Source: Flavobacteriales bacterium (lineage in GTDB: Bacteria > Bacteroidota > Bacteroidia > Flavobacteriales_C > GCA-002722245). From it: 64,000 nucleotides of DNA. Both the position numbers and the translations under genes were made by a program. The stretch spans positions 364,563 through 428,562 of the forward strand of contig PBEC01000018.1 of NCBI GenBank assembly GCA_002717515.1, read 5' to 3'. The notes under the pieces were generated by a model. That model was not told where the DNA came from and made no database searches. It saw only the letters and a list, made by a program, of their open reading frames with translations. Positions 11,460 to 19,325 of the stretch are shown piece by piece (within the stretch, counting starts at the first letter, position 1; every line of letters begins with the position of its first letter).

Positions 11460-12047
11460 TTATTTTTTATAAAATCCCATTTCATCAATGTATTTCCATC
11501 CATTTGGAGGTAAGAACCAAGAGACATCTTTTTTTTCCTTAATAGCATTTCGAATGAAGCTGGCGCTAATTTCAATTAAAGGTGCATTTAAAATATGAAT
11601 CCGAGGTGCTGTGTGATATTTCCCGGGCTTTGCATTAGGTCTTGGGTAAACATAAACATCATAGTTAGTTACCAAAAAATCTGCATTTTTCCATTTGTGC
11701 AGATTTGTTAGGTTGTCCTCTCCCATAATTAAAGAGAATTTATAATCAGGGTATTTTTCAGTTAAATGCGCCAAGGTGTCCGATGTATACGAAGGTTTTG
11801 GAAGGCTAAATTCAATATTAGACGCTCTAAATCTAAAATCATCCTCGATTGACCGGTTAACCATTGCAAATCTATGGATTTCAGGGAGCAGCGATTGATT
11901 TTTTTTAAAAGGATTTTGAGGAGAAACTATGAACCATAATTCGTTCATTGAAGTATGTTCTATAATATAATTCGCAAGGATTAAGTGTCCAATATGAATT
12001 GGATTAAATGATCCGAAAAACAAACCGATTTCTTTTTTTCTACTCAA
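11460..12047 (-). CDS. nadD: Nicotinate-nucleotide adenylyltransferase
   Basis: This enzyme joins nicotinate mononucleotide and ATP to form deamido-NAD in NAD synthesis. Its 195 residues show the nucleotidyltransferase motif G-S-F-N-P-I-H-I-G-H-L at the N-terminus and the C-terminal I-S-A-S-F-I-R motif, both catalytic in the family. The start codon overlaps the gmk stop by 4 bases (ATGA-type), giving translational coupling. The yicC-gmk-nadD order is common in Bacteroidota. Confidence 0.93.
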   Translation of the reverse strand: MSRKKEIGLFFGSFNPIHIGHLILANYIIEHTSMNELWFIVSPQNPFKKNQSLLPEIHRFAMVNRSIEDDFRFRASNIEFSLPKPSYTSDTLAHLTEKYPDYKFSLIMGEDNLTNLHKWKNADFLVTNYDVYVYPRPNAKPGKYHTAPRIHILNAPLIEISASFIRNAIKEKKDVSWFLPPNGWKYIDEMGFYKK

Positions 12048-12625
12048 TTTTTTTTCGATTTTTCTTTTAAAAATCCTCTTACCATTTTCTCCGCTTTTTT
12101 GAAAGCTTCCGTTAGAGAGTCGTTTAAAATAAGTTTATCAAAATCAACAGATTTTTCAATTTCAGCCGGTGCCTTTTTCATTCTTCTTTCAATTGATTCC
12201 GGCGTTTCGGTTTCTCTTCCCTCCAGCCTTTCTCTTAAATGATTAAGAGAGGGGGGCATTACAAAAATTGCAAGTGCTTTTTCTCCGAAGGCATGTTTTA
12301 AATTTAATCCGCCATCAACATCAACATCAAAAATAACATGATTTCCTTCGCTCCAAATTCTTTCAATTTCACTTTTTAAGGTTCCGTAAAAATTATCGGT
12401 GTATACCTCCTCCCATTCAACAAAAGCCTTTTCGCCAATTTTCTTTTTAAAATCAGAGATGCTTAAATAATAGTAATCTTTTCCATCAATTTCTCCATTT
12501 CTTTTTGAACGAGTTGTAGCTGAGATGGAAAACTGGAGACCAAATTTTTTGCTTAGTAGGTGATGAACTATTGTTGTTTTTCCTGCACCAGAAGGAGCTG
12601 AAAATATGATTAATTTACCCTCCAT
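12044..12625 (-). CDS. gmk: Guanylate kinase
   Basis: Phosphorylates GMP to GDP with ATP, feeding GTP and second-messenger pools. 193 residues with P-loop S-A-P-S-G-A-G-K-T-T near the N-terminus, the GMP-binding T-T-R-S-K-R-N-G-E segment and G-K-D-Y-Y-Y. Length and motifs are standard. It starts 2 bases after yicC and overlaps nadD, so it sits in the middle of a tightly packed leftward operon. Confidence 0.95.
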   Translation of the reverse strand: MEGKLIIFSAPSGAGKTTIVHHLLSKKFGLQFSISATTRSKRNGEIDGKDYYYLSISDFKKKIGEKAFVEWEEVYTDNFYGTLKSEIERIWSEGNHVIFDVDVDGGLNLKHAFGEKALAIFVMPPSLNHLRERLEGRETETPESIERRMKKAPAEIEKSVDFDKLILNDSLTEAFKKAEKMVRGFLKEKSKKN

Positions 12626-12627
12626 TT

Positions 12628-13494
12628 TTATAAAATGTTAAGAATTTGTTCTTTTATTTTTTCTAAACTGTCTTTCATTAAAACAACAGTCTTTTGAATT
12701 TCAGCGTCATTGGCTTTACTTCCAATCGTATTGATTTCTCTTCCCATTTCCTGAGCAATAAATCCAAGTTTTTTACCTTTTTCTCCTGCGTTTGATAAGG
12801 TTTCTCGAAAATATTTACAGTGTTGGGCCAACCTTACTTTTTCCTCATTAATGTCTAATTTTTCCAAATAGTAAATAACTTCTTGCTCAAATCTATTTTT
12901 GTCGATTAAATCTTCTTTTATTTCTGAAATAGCGGAATTTAAACGCTCTTTCATTTTTTCAACACGAACAACATCACATTCTTTTACGGTTTCTAATCCC
13001 TTTTCGATGGACATCATTCTTTTAATTAGGTCATTTTCTAAGCTTTTTCCTTCTGTGTTTCGAAAATCAACTATATTATTTAAAGCTTCTGAAATACCTT
13101 TTTTTAAACTATCCCATTCCTGAGGTTCTACTTCATCTTTATCGGAATTCATTACATCAGGCATTCTCATTATTGTTGAGAGCACCTCAGGTGTCATTTC
13201 TGAGGACGATAATAAAGGTTTCATTTGCTCAAAATAGGATTTGACTAATTCGGTGTTCACTGTATAATTAGAAGATTCTCCTGTTAATTCGACATTTATA
13301 TTGCATTCCACTTTTCCTCGGAATAGTGAAGATTGCAACATTTTACGAATTTCCATTTCTTTGCTCTTAAAATTACCAGGCATTCTTACGGAAAAATCCT
13401 GTTGTTTTGAGTTGAGAGATTTAATTTCTATTGAAATATTTTTACCAGGAATACTCACTCGAGCTTTTCCAAAACCAGTCATTGAATGTACCAT
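12628..13494 (-). CDS. yicC: YicC/YloC family endoribonuclease
   Basis: YicC-like proteins are RNA-cleaving enzymes acting on small RNAs and stalled transcripts in bacteria where they have been studied. I start it at ATG 13494 because the product then begins M-V-H-S-M-T-G-F-G-K-A, the conserved N-terminus of the family; a longer frame from 13530 would add 12 residues not found in relatives. About 288 residues. The C-terminal block G-K-K-L-G-F-I-A-Q-E-M-G-R-E-I-N-T is diagnostic. It is co-transcribed with gmk, the usual partner. Confidence 0.93.
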   Translation of the reverse strand: MVHSMTGFGKARVSIPGKNISIEIKSLNSKQQDFSVRMPGNFKSKEMEIRKMLQSSLFRGKVECNINVELTGESSNYTVNTELVKSYFEQMKPLLSSSEMTPEVLSTIMRMPDVMNSDKDEVEPQEWDSLKKGISEALNNIVDFRNTEGKSLENDLIKRMMSIEKGLETVKECDVVRVEKMKERLNSAISEIKEDLIDKNRFEQEVIYYLEKLDINEEKVRLAQHCKYFRETLSNAGEKGKKLGFIAQEMGREINTIGSKANDAEIQKTVVLMKDSLEKIKEQILNIL

Positions 13495-13530
13495 GGGTGC
13501 TAAAATAAGGCTTTTAAAAGAAAAGCTCAA

Positions 13531-14451
13531 CTAGTCTGTTTTGTCGAGGATATCCTGAGGGGTTTTATTGTCTTTATCTTTTTTGAAACTAACAAAATAC
13601 ACCCCAATGAAAATAAGAGCCGATGCTGTAATGCTCCAGATATCCATTAATGTTCCTTTGATAATAAAGCTAAGTATAGCACTTAAGAAAGGTTGTAGAA
13701 ATATATAGGTAGTTGCAATATTGGGAGAAACTCTCTTAATTGCATACATGTTTAAAAGGAAAGTTAAAAATGTAATTCCTACAATAACATAAATTATTCC
13801 AATCCAAATTTCAGTTGGAAAACTCCATGAAGCCTCTTGAATATCGGTTATTCCGATAGGAAATAAAATTATTGAACCGAAAAGAAATACCCATTTTAGA
13901 ACGGTTAATGGATTGTATTTTTCCATTAATGGTTTACAATAAACAATGTAAAATCCAAAATTAGCAGCATTACTAAAGATTAATAGGTTTCCTAATATTG
14001 GATTGGGAGCATCCTGAGTTATTTTGTTTTGTAAAATTATGGTCACAGCACCCACCCCCCCCAGAAACATTCCAAGAACTTTATTTCTGGTTATTTCTTC
14101 TTTCAGGTAAATAGCGGAAATAATCAATACAATGATGGGTGTTGAGGTCATAATTATGGCCGAATAATTAGGAGAAGTAAAGGGCATCCCATTGAAAAAA
14201 GAAAGTTGGTTAAATACAACTCCAAACAGTGCGGCTATTCCAAATTTTATATAGTCTGATTTATCGATTTTTTCTTTAGGCATAAAAATTCCGAAAAACC
14301 AGAATAAAACCAATGCTCCACTTGCTCTAACTAAAACAAAACCGTTTGCACCCAAAAAATCGGGAGTTACTGATTTGATAACGAAATAACTTATCGCGTA
14401 AAGTAGGTTTAATACAAAAAGGGCAATATGTGCAGGAATGGTTTTCTTCAT
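13531..14451 (-). CDS. EamA/DMT-family transporter
   Basis: A 306-residue inner-membrane protein with about ten hydrophobic helices arranged as two EamA repeats, each with a P-N-Y-S-A- or P-F-L-S-A-like conserved helix. Family members export amino acids or other metabolites; the substrate is not readable. It lies between the ArsC-like gene (30-base gap) and yicC. The coding strand carries a run of eight G (14055-14062) encoding a Gly-Gly in a membrane helix. Confidence 0.85.
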   Translation of the reverse strand: MKKTIPAHIALFVLNLLYAISYFVIKSVTPDFLGANGFVLVRASGALVLFWFFGIFMPKEKIDKSDYIKFGIAALFGVVFNQLSFFNGMPFTSPNYSAIIMTSTPIIVLIISAIYLKEEITRNKVLGMFLGGVGAVTIILQNKITQDAPNPILGNLLIFSNAANFGFYIVYCKPLMEKYNPLTVLKWVFLFGSIILFPIGITDIQEASWSFPTEIWIGIIYVIVGITFLTFLLNMYAIKRVSPNIATTYIFLQPFLSAILSFIIKGTLMDIWSITASALIFIGVYFVSFKKDKDNKTPQDILDKTD

Positions 14452-14481
14452 TTAATTTTTAATCAACATTTTTGTTGCATA

Positions 14482-14841
14482 TTATTCACAAGCATTACTC
14501 AGTTTAGCTTTTAAAGCTTCAACATTTTTTTTGGAATTACCGATAAAAATTTCACCATCAATGATGGCAACAGGACGTTTTAAAAAAGTATATTCTTCAA
14601 TGATGTGTTTTTTGTAATCGGATTCTGATAATTCCAATTCATTTAACCCCATTCCTCGGTACTTCATTGCTTTTCGGGAGAATAAAGCTTCATATGAACC
14701 TGCAAGATTTGCCATTTCCTCAACTTGCTTTTTTGACATAGGTTCTACTTTTATATCTTGTAAATCGACATTCTCTAAGTTTAATTCCTTTAAAATTCTA
14801 ATGTTGGTTGAACATGTTCCTAAATGGTAGATTTTTTTCAT
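14482..14841 (-). CDS. ArsC/Spx-like thioredoxin-fold protein
   Basis: A 119-residue protein of the ArsC family fold. The active-site loop reads H-L-G-T-C10-S-T-N, whereas arsenate reductases and Spx usually have C-x-x-C or C-x-x-S near a second Cys; the second position here is Asn. The C-terminal F-L-K-R-P-V-A-I-I-D-G segment is the conserved family end with its cis-Pro. With only Cys10 near the active site and no arsenic genes nearby, a true arsenate reductase role is doubtful; a glutathione- or thioredoxin-dependent reductase or a regulatory Spx-like role is possible. It opens the leftward gene run. Confidence 0.75.
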   Translation of the reverse strand: MKKIYHLGTCSTNIRILKELNLENVDLQDIKVEPMSKKQVEEMANLAGSYEALFSRKAMKYRGMGLNELELSESDYKKHIIEEYTFLKRPVAIIDGEIFIGNSKKNVEALKAKLSNACE

Positions 14842-14994
14842 TTCTCAATTTCTTTTTTTGATTTACTTAAAATTACGATATGTGTTCCAAAACATTAATT
14901 TTTTTGAAGAGATAACTCTCTCATTTCAATTTATGTAAAATTTCGTTTCTGTTTACTCATAAAGATTGAATTATACGATTAACCAATTAAAAGC

Positions 14995-15002
14995 TATTTT
15001 TG
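14995..15002 (+). promoter_or_regulatory. -7 box that decides the start of the next gene
   Basis: TATTTTTG fits TAnnTTTG. Transcription from here would begin near 15009, downstream of a possible GTG start at 15007, which supports the later GTG at 15043. A TTG at 14966-14968 is 26 bases upstream, slightly too far. Confidence 0.5.
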
Positions 15003-15042
15003 TTTTGTGATACTATTGTATGTTATAAGACGTTTAAAAACA

Positions 15043-16443
15043 GTGCGAATATTAGTACTTTTTTTCATGAGTTTAGTCTTTTCACTTAAAGCCGACCATT
15101 ATTTTGGTGGGTATATTATCTACGAACATCTTTCAGGCTTTACATATAAGGTGACGATGGTGACCTATACCGACAAACATGAGTTCAGCTCTGATAAAGA
15201 TTCTGTTCAGATAATTTGGGGAGATGGCACCAAGGAATTCATACATAGAGTAAATAATGTTGGTAATGGAGAGACGATTAATCCGACAATGAAAAAAAAC
15301 ATTTATGAAGCAATTCATGAATATTCCGATACTGGCAATTATCAATTGGTTTTTGTTGACGACGACAGACAGAAGGGGGTTAAAAATATTGAGCCTGGCA
15401 AATCTGGAGAGACATTACTATATATTGATGCAATTATTCCAATTCAGGATTCGGCGGTTTTTTGTAAAAATAATTCCCCTCTTTTTTTAACGGAGCCTTA
15501 TAGAGACGTTCATCCAGGAGAAGATTTTAATTTGACTTTAACTCATTATGATTTAGATGGAGACAGTTTAGTGTTCAAGTTGATAAAACCTAAAAATATA
15601 AATGCATATCCTGTTCCAGGTTATTTTTTCCCAGATGATGTTTCCATTGATTCCATAACAGGATTATTTTCGTGGGAAAACACGCCATCTATTCAACGAC
15701 AGCAAAGGTATGTTTTTGCGTATGAAATTGAAGAATATAGAGAAGGTCAACTGATCGGACTCTCTGTTTCAGAATTCAGTGTTTTTTTTGATCCAGATAC
15801 TGAAACGAAGGGCGATTTTTCTCAGGTTTTAGGTCCCTTACAGAATAATCACTATCGTTTCAACGGTCCCGAGGTAATTGACTTAACTGTCGAATATGAA
15901 AATCCAGATGCTGATTCTGTGTTTTTGGAGGTTTTTACAGGACTTGATTACAATCCACATTTTCGATTAACAAATTATAGTTCTTCAAATGGAACAAAAG
16001 CATTCGATACTTTAGAGGTGAATTATTTTGGTCAAGACAATTCTGAAGGGAACCATATAATTACCTTTAGAGCGGGAAATGTATTTGGGTCAGATACTTT
16101 ATTCGACTATCATTCTGTTAGTGTCTCAACTGTTTCTGACACATCTTGGCCTTGTAGTATTCCTCAAAACATTAAAGAGGTTATTGAAATAGCTCCAACA
16201 GTAGAGGTATATACAATTATGCCTAATTTGTTCACGGAATCTGTATGGGTAAATTTGGGAAACGATTTCGAAGATGTTATTCTTGAAGTTTTTGATATGC
16301 GGGGAAGAGTTGTTGCAAAAGTTGAAAATTCTGAGGTAAATACGGTTAAGTTAGAATTGGAAAGTTTACGTCCCGGGATGTATTTTTTTCGTTTTATGAG
16401 AAAAGGTAAATTGATAAGCGTTTTAAAATCGGTTAAAAAGTAA
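15043..16443 (+). CDS. T9SS type A sorting-domain surface protein
   Basis: About 466 residues. I choose GTG 15043 (product M-R-I-L-V-L-F-F-M-S-L-V-F-S) over GTG 15007 because it gives a compact signal peptide ending around S-L-K-A and lies downstream of the promoter box. The mature protein starts D-H-Y-F-G-G-Y-I-I-Y-E, resembling the N-terminal domain of gliding-associated surface proteins that begin with A-x-H-x-x-G-G. Beta-sandwich (PKD/cadherin-like) segments follow, and the end is a T9SS type A domain (V-F-D-M-R-G-R-V-V, then L-R-P-G-M-Y-F-F-R-F). The stop shares a base with the next ATG (TAATG). Function unknown; presumably adhesin-like. Confidence 0.7.
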   Translation: MRILVLFFMSLVFSLKADHYFGGYIIYEHLSGFTYKVTMVTYTDKHEFSSDKDSVQIIWGDGTKEFIHRVNNVGNGETINPTMKKNIYEAIHEYSDTGNYQLVFVDDDRQKGVKNIEPGKSGETLLYIDAIIPIQDSAVFCKNNSPLFLTEPYRDVHPGEDFNLTLTHYDLDGDSLVFKLIKPKNINAYPVPGYFFPDDVSIDSITGLFSWENTPSIQRQQRYVFAYEIEEYREGQLIGLSVSEFSVFFDPDTETKGDFSQVLGPLQNNHYRFNGPEVIDLTVEYENPDADSVFLEVFTGLDYNPHFRLTNYSSSNGTKAFDTLEVNYFGQDNSEGNHIITFRAGNVFGSDTLFDYHSVSVSTVSDTSWPCSIPQNIKEVIEIAPTVEVYTIMPNLFTESVWVNLGNDFEDVILEVFDMRGRVVAKVENSEVNTVKLELESLRPGMYFFRFMRKGKLISVLKSVKK

Positions 16444-16955
16444 TGGCATTAATAAAAGAAGTCAGAGGATTTATTCCTATAATAGGGTCAGATTCTTACT
16501 TAGCGGAAAATGCAACAATTGTCGGAGAAGTAATTTGCGGAAAACAATGCAGTTTTTGGTTTAACTCCGTGGTGCGCGGTGATGTGAACTATATTAAAAT
16601 GGGTGATAAGGTTAATGTTCAGGATGGAGCTGTAATACATGGAACCTATGAAAAATCACCCACCAACATCGGAAATAATGTTTCAATAGGCCACCAGGCT
16701 ATGGTACATGGATGTACAATAAAAGATAATGTTTTGGTTGGAATGGGAGCAATCATTATGGACGATTGTGTAATTGGAGAGAATTCTATTATTGCTGCTG
16801 GAGCAGTTCTATCAGCAAGAACAATCGTAGAGCCTGGTTCTGTATATGCAGGTGTTCCTGCTAAGAAAATCAAAGATACAGATCAAAAATTAGTAGAAGG
16901 AGAGATTAATCGGATTGCGAATAATTATGTTAAGTATTCTTCTTGGTATACATGA
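16443..16955 (+). CDS. Gamma-class carbonic anhydrase-like protein
   Basis: A 170-residue left-handed beta-helix protein built of hexapeptide repeats. The three zinc-ligand histidines of gamma-carbonic anhydrases are in place: H66 in V-I-H-G-T, H84 in I-G-H-Q-A and H89 in M-V-H-G-C; R45 and D47 (V-R-G-D-V-N) are the conserved salt-bridge pair. Relatives hydrate CO2 or act as uncharacterised acyltransferase-like proteins, so enzymatic activity is inferred. It overlaps the preceding T9SS gene by one base and the following membrane-protein gene by 4 bases (ATGA), so the three are translationally coupled. Confidence 0.88.
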   Translation: MALIKEVRGFIPIIGSDSYLAENATIVGEVICGKQCSFWFNSVVRGDVNYIKMGDKVNVQDGAVIHGTYEKSPTNIGNNVSIGHQAMVHGCTIKDNVLVGMGAIIMDDCVIGENSIIAAGAVLSARTIVEPGSVYAGVPAKKIKDTDQKLVEGEINRIANNYVKYSSWYT

Positions 16956-17995
16956 TAAGGCCCGTTAGGATATCTCATTTAATAGTTGTCCTTCTTTTAT
17001 TGTTGGTATCAGCAGTGTTGGAAAGGGTTTATGATTTAGGAATAGACTTCTTAATAATATTCGAACTGTTTGTATGGGGTTATGTCGTATATCATTATCC
17101 CGTTAAATATAAAGACAAAGATGTTAATCAATCGCATCCGGAGATTAAATACGTTTTTGCATTTTCAAAAATTGATTATGTGTTATTATTTAAGCTTAGC
17201 TCTTTCTTTAGTGGAATGTTACTAGCATTGGGAATAGGATTTGTTATTTGGAAAATAATAATTGTAGGCATCATATTTTTTCTACCCCTGATTTGGTTAG
17301 GTCCGCATAGAAAAGTAAAACCATTTAAGACATATAGAATTCGAAGTGACTGGAAAGATAGGGAGAACCTGACTCTAGAAGAGAAAACTTACATAATTAG
17401 AAATGCCTGTAAATTAGGATTAAAAGAGTTTTCATTGAATGAGAATCAAATAACTTTCAAAGTTTCCAAAGGGAAAATAGGGGTAGTTCTACTTTTCTTA
17501 CTTGTAATTTCAATTGCAATATTCGGAGGATATATGTTAATAAATGATCTTAGTTGGATTTGGATGTTTGTTTTTGGATTAGGTACCTCAGGAACGTTTT
17601 TTTTGGGACGAGTAATAGTTATAAATGCTAAGGAAAAATCAAATCTGTTTTTATTTGATAGAAAGGCTGCACAAGTTTTTTATCCAATTGATTTAGCTGG
17701 AAACAGTCTTAACACTGATAATACGATTAAAAAAGAGAAAATTAAAAGTATTATTTTCAAATCTGAATTAGAGTATAAAGAGAAATCACCTTTTAGAAAC
17801 AATGTTGTTAATTCTGGGAGATGTTATTCGTATAAAGTTTTGTTGCGAGTAGGATCCAACTATTTAGTCGCATTTGAGAGGATTCATTGGAACAAACCTG
17901 GATTTCAAACTAAAAAGTTTGCCTTTTTGTTTGCTAAAAGTTTAGCGGGCTTTTTAAATGTAAAACTCGATGTGAGTGAAGCAATTGAAACTTAA
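16952..17995 (+). CDS. Membrane protein of unknown function
   Basis: About 347 residues. ATG 16952 overlaps the upstream TGA, which favours it over the TTG at 16943. I see two pairs of hydrophobic helices: one near the N-terminus (L-I-V-V-L-L-L-L-L-V and F-L-I-I-F-E-L-F-V-W), another around residues 75-110, and a third set at about 170-220 (V-V-L-L-F-L-L-V-I-S). The rest is cytoplasmic-looking, with a final domain rich in Lys and aromatic residues that resembles PH-like membrane-protein domains. No family recognised. Confidence 0.65.
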   Translation: MIRPVRISHLIVVLLLLLVSAVLERVYDLGIDFLIIFELFVWGYVVYHYPVKYKDKDVNQSHPEIKYVFAFSKIDYVLLFKLSSFFSGMLLALGIGFVIWKIIIVGIIFFLPLIWLGPHRKVKPFKTYRIRSDWKDRENLTLEEKTYIIRNACKLGLKEFSLNENQITFKVSKGKIGVVLLFLLVISIAIFGGYMLINDLSWIWMFVFGLGTSGTFFLGRVIVINAKEKSNLFLFDRKAAQVFYPIDLAGNSLNTDNTIKKEKIKSIIFKSELEYKEKSPFRNNVVNSGRCYSYKVLLRVGSNYLVAFERIHWNKPGFQTKKFAFLFAKSLAGFLNVKLDVSEAIET

Positions 17996-18092
17996 CAAAC
18001 AGAAACGTCATTTAAATTAAGGTTTTGAGGTAGTTTTAGTAATTATTGAGCTCTATTTGGTGACGAAAACTTCAACCATTTTAATACTATGA

Positions 18093-19313
18093 TTATGGTT
18101 TTAAAGGGTCTAATTCGACCCTCATTCTTTTTTGTGATTTTTGAAAATGTTCTTTCCAAAAAGTATATTTTGGATAGTTTTTCCTAATCAATGCTTGATA
18201 GTTTTTTATTTCTACCCAATATTCGTCAAAAAAAGCTTCCATATAAGAACTTTCTGCCAATCTCTTTGCATCTTTTATAAGCAGTGTCTTAAAATTAGTG
18301 TCAGAAAGCATGTTTTTATAAAAAGTTTCTGGATTATTTAAGAAGTAAACATTTTTTGATTCCAACCATGTTCCATTATCAAAACCAATAGGTTCCATTT
18401 TTTGGCTTTCAGGATTGAAATAAAATCTTAGGTTATGCCATCTTAAATTATGAGGACTACCCATTAGTTCACTTACGGCAATAAATCGTGCCCAAACAGG
18501 TAGGTTGAAAACTTCTTTTGCATCTTTTCTACCATTCAGGTAATCCGTTAAAAGATTAACAGCCTTTGTTGTTATTTCCTGATTTTCTTTTGACCACTTT
18601 TTATTACAAATAAGAATTTTCGAATTTCTTAAAATACTATCCTGATTTTTTAGAGTCTTCTCGTAAGTTTGTTCCCAAAAGCCCGATTCATCAATTTTAA
18701 AAATAGGGCCATTTGGTCTTTTACTTAGTTGCAGCAAGTAGTTATCAAAATGACTTTCAATTGCATACGTTCCACATAAGGTGTCGTTTACACAAAAGTT
18801 TAGAAAGTCATATTGTAAACCAATCACATCTTCCCGTTCCAATAACTTATGGAAGACCCATTCTTTAAGAAAAGCTCTTGTTTCAACTCCTTGAATTGAA
18901 ATTTTATTATGCCCTATTATATATTTTTTCTTTTCATTACACTTAATTCTAAAAGACCAAAAACTACCTTTGAGATGATCAATATTATCTCCTTTCAATC
19001 TTGCTTTAACTTTAATTTCCTTATCGTTGCAATAGAGTTTTCCATCAACATAATCTGATTTGGATTTGAAAAGAATCTCTTTAACAAGAGCTTCATTCCT
19101 TTTTTCCTTTATTCTTTCGAAAGACGAGTCGGGGAGGGATAAATGTAATCCATATTTAACAAGACTATCTAAACTAAAAGATCCATCTCCTCGCGTTAGT
19201 TTAGTATTTTTTTCGGATTTATCCGATTTATTTTGTGCAACCTGAGTGCAGCTAAAACCAGAGATTAAAACTAAAGAGACGAATATTAATATGTTATATT
19301 TATTATAATTCAA
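18093..19313 (-). CDS. CotH kinase family lipoprotein
   Basis: A 406-residue lipoprotein (signal peptide with lipobox S-G-F-S-C) related to CotH, the atypical protein kinase fold first known from spore coats. The glycine-rich K-A-R-L-K-G-D-N block, the W-x-x-H-N-L-R-F-Y segment near residue 295 and the metal-binding-type P-I-G-F-D-N-G motif are all present. Bacterial CotH proteins outside spore formers are often found with surface or cell-wall proteins and may phosphorylate them. It starts 12 bases after the GH16-like lipoprotein gene and shares its promoter. The partner protein is the obvious candidate substrate, an inference. Confidence 0.75.
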   Translation of the reverse strand: MNYNKYNILIFVSLVLISGFSCTQVAQNKSDKSEKNTKLTRGDGSFSLDSLVKYGLHLSLPDSSFERIKEKRNEALVKEILFKSKSDYVDGKLYCNDKEIKVKARLKGDNIDHLKGSFWSFRIKCNEKKKYIIGHNKISIQGVETRAFLKEWVFHKLLEREDVIGLQYDFLNFCVNDTLCGTYAIESHFDNYLLQLSKRPNGPIFKIDESGFWEQTYEKTLKNQDSILRNSKILICNKKWSKENQEITTKAVNLLTDYLNGRKDAKEVFNLPVWARFIAVSELMGSPHNLRWHNLRFYFNPESQKMEPIGFDNGTWLESKNVYFLNNPETFYKNMLSDTNFKTLLIKDAKRLAESSYMEAFFDEYWVEIKNYQALIRKNYPKYTFWKEHFQKSQKRMRVELDPLKP

Positions 19314-19325
19314 TTAATTAAAGTT

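Noticed and set aside
14055-14062. Runs of eight G on the coding strand (EamA, GGGP synthase at 26781-26788; seven at fumA 22404-22410) as phase-variation switches
   Set aside because: Each run encodes glycines that fit conserved or expected family sequence (for example the V-G-G-G-I phosphate loop), and all three genes look metabolic or transport-related rather than surface-variable.
14482-14841. Arsenic resistance
   Set aside because: Only the fold matches; the catalytic Cys arrangement is incomplete and no arsB, arsM or arsR is nearby.
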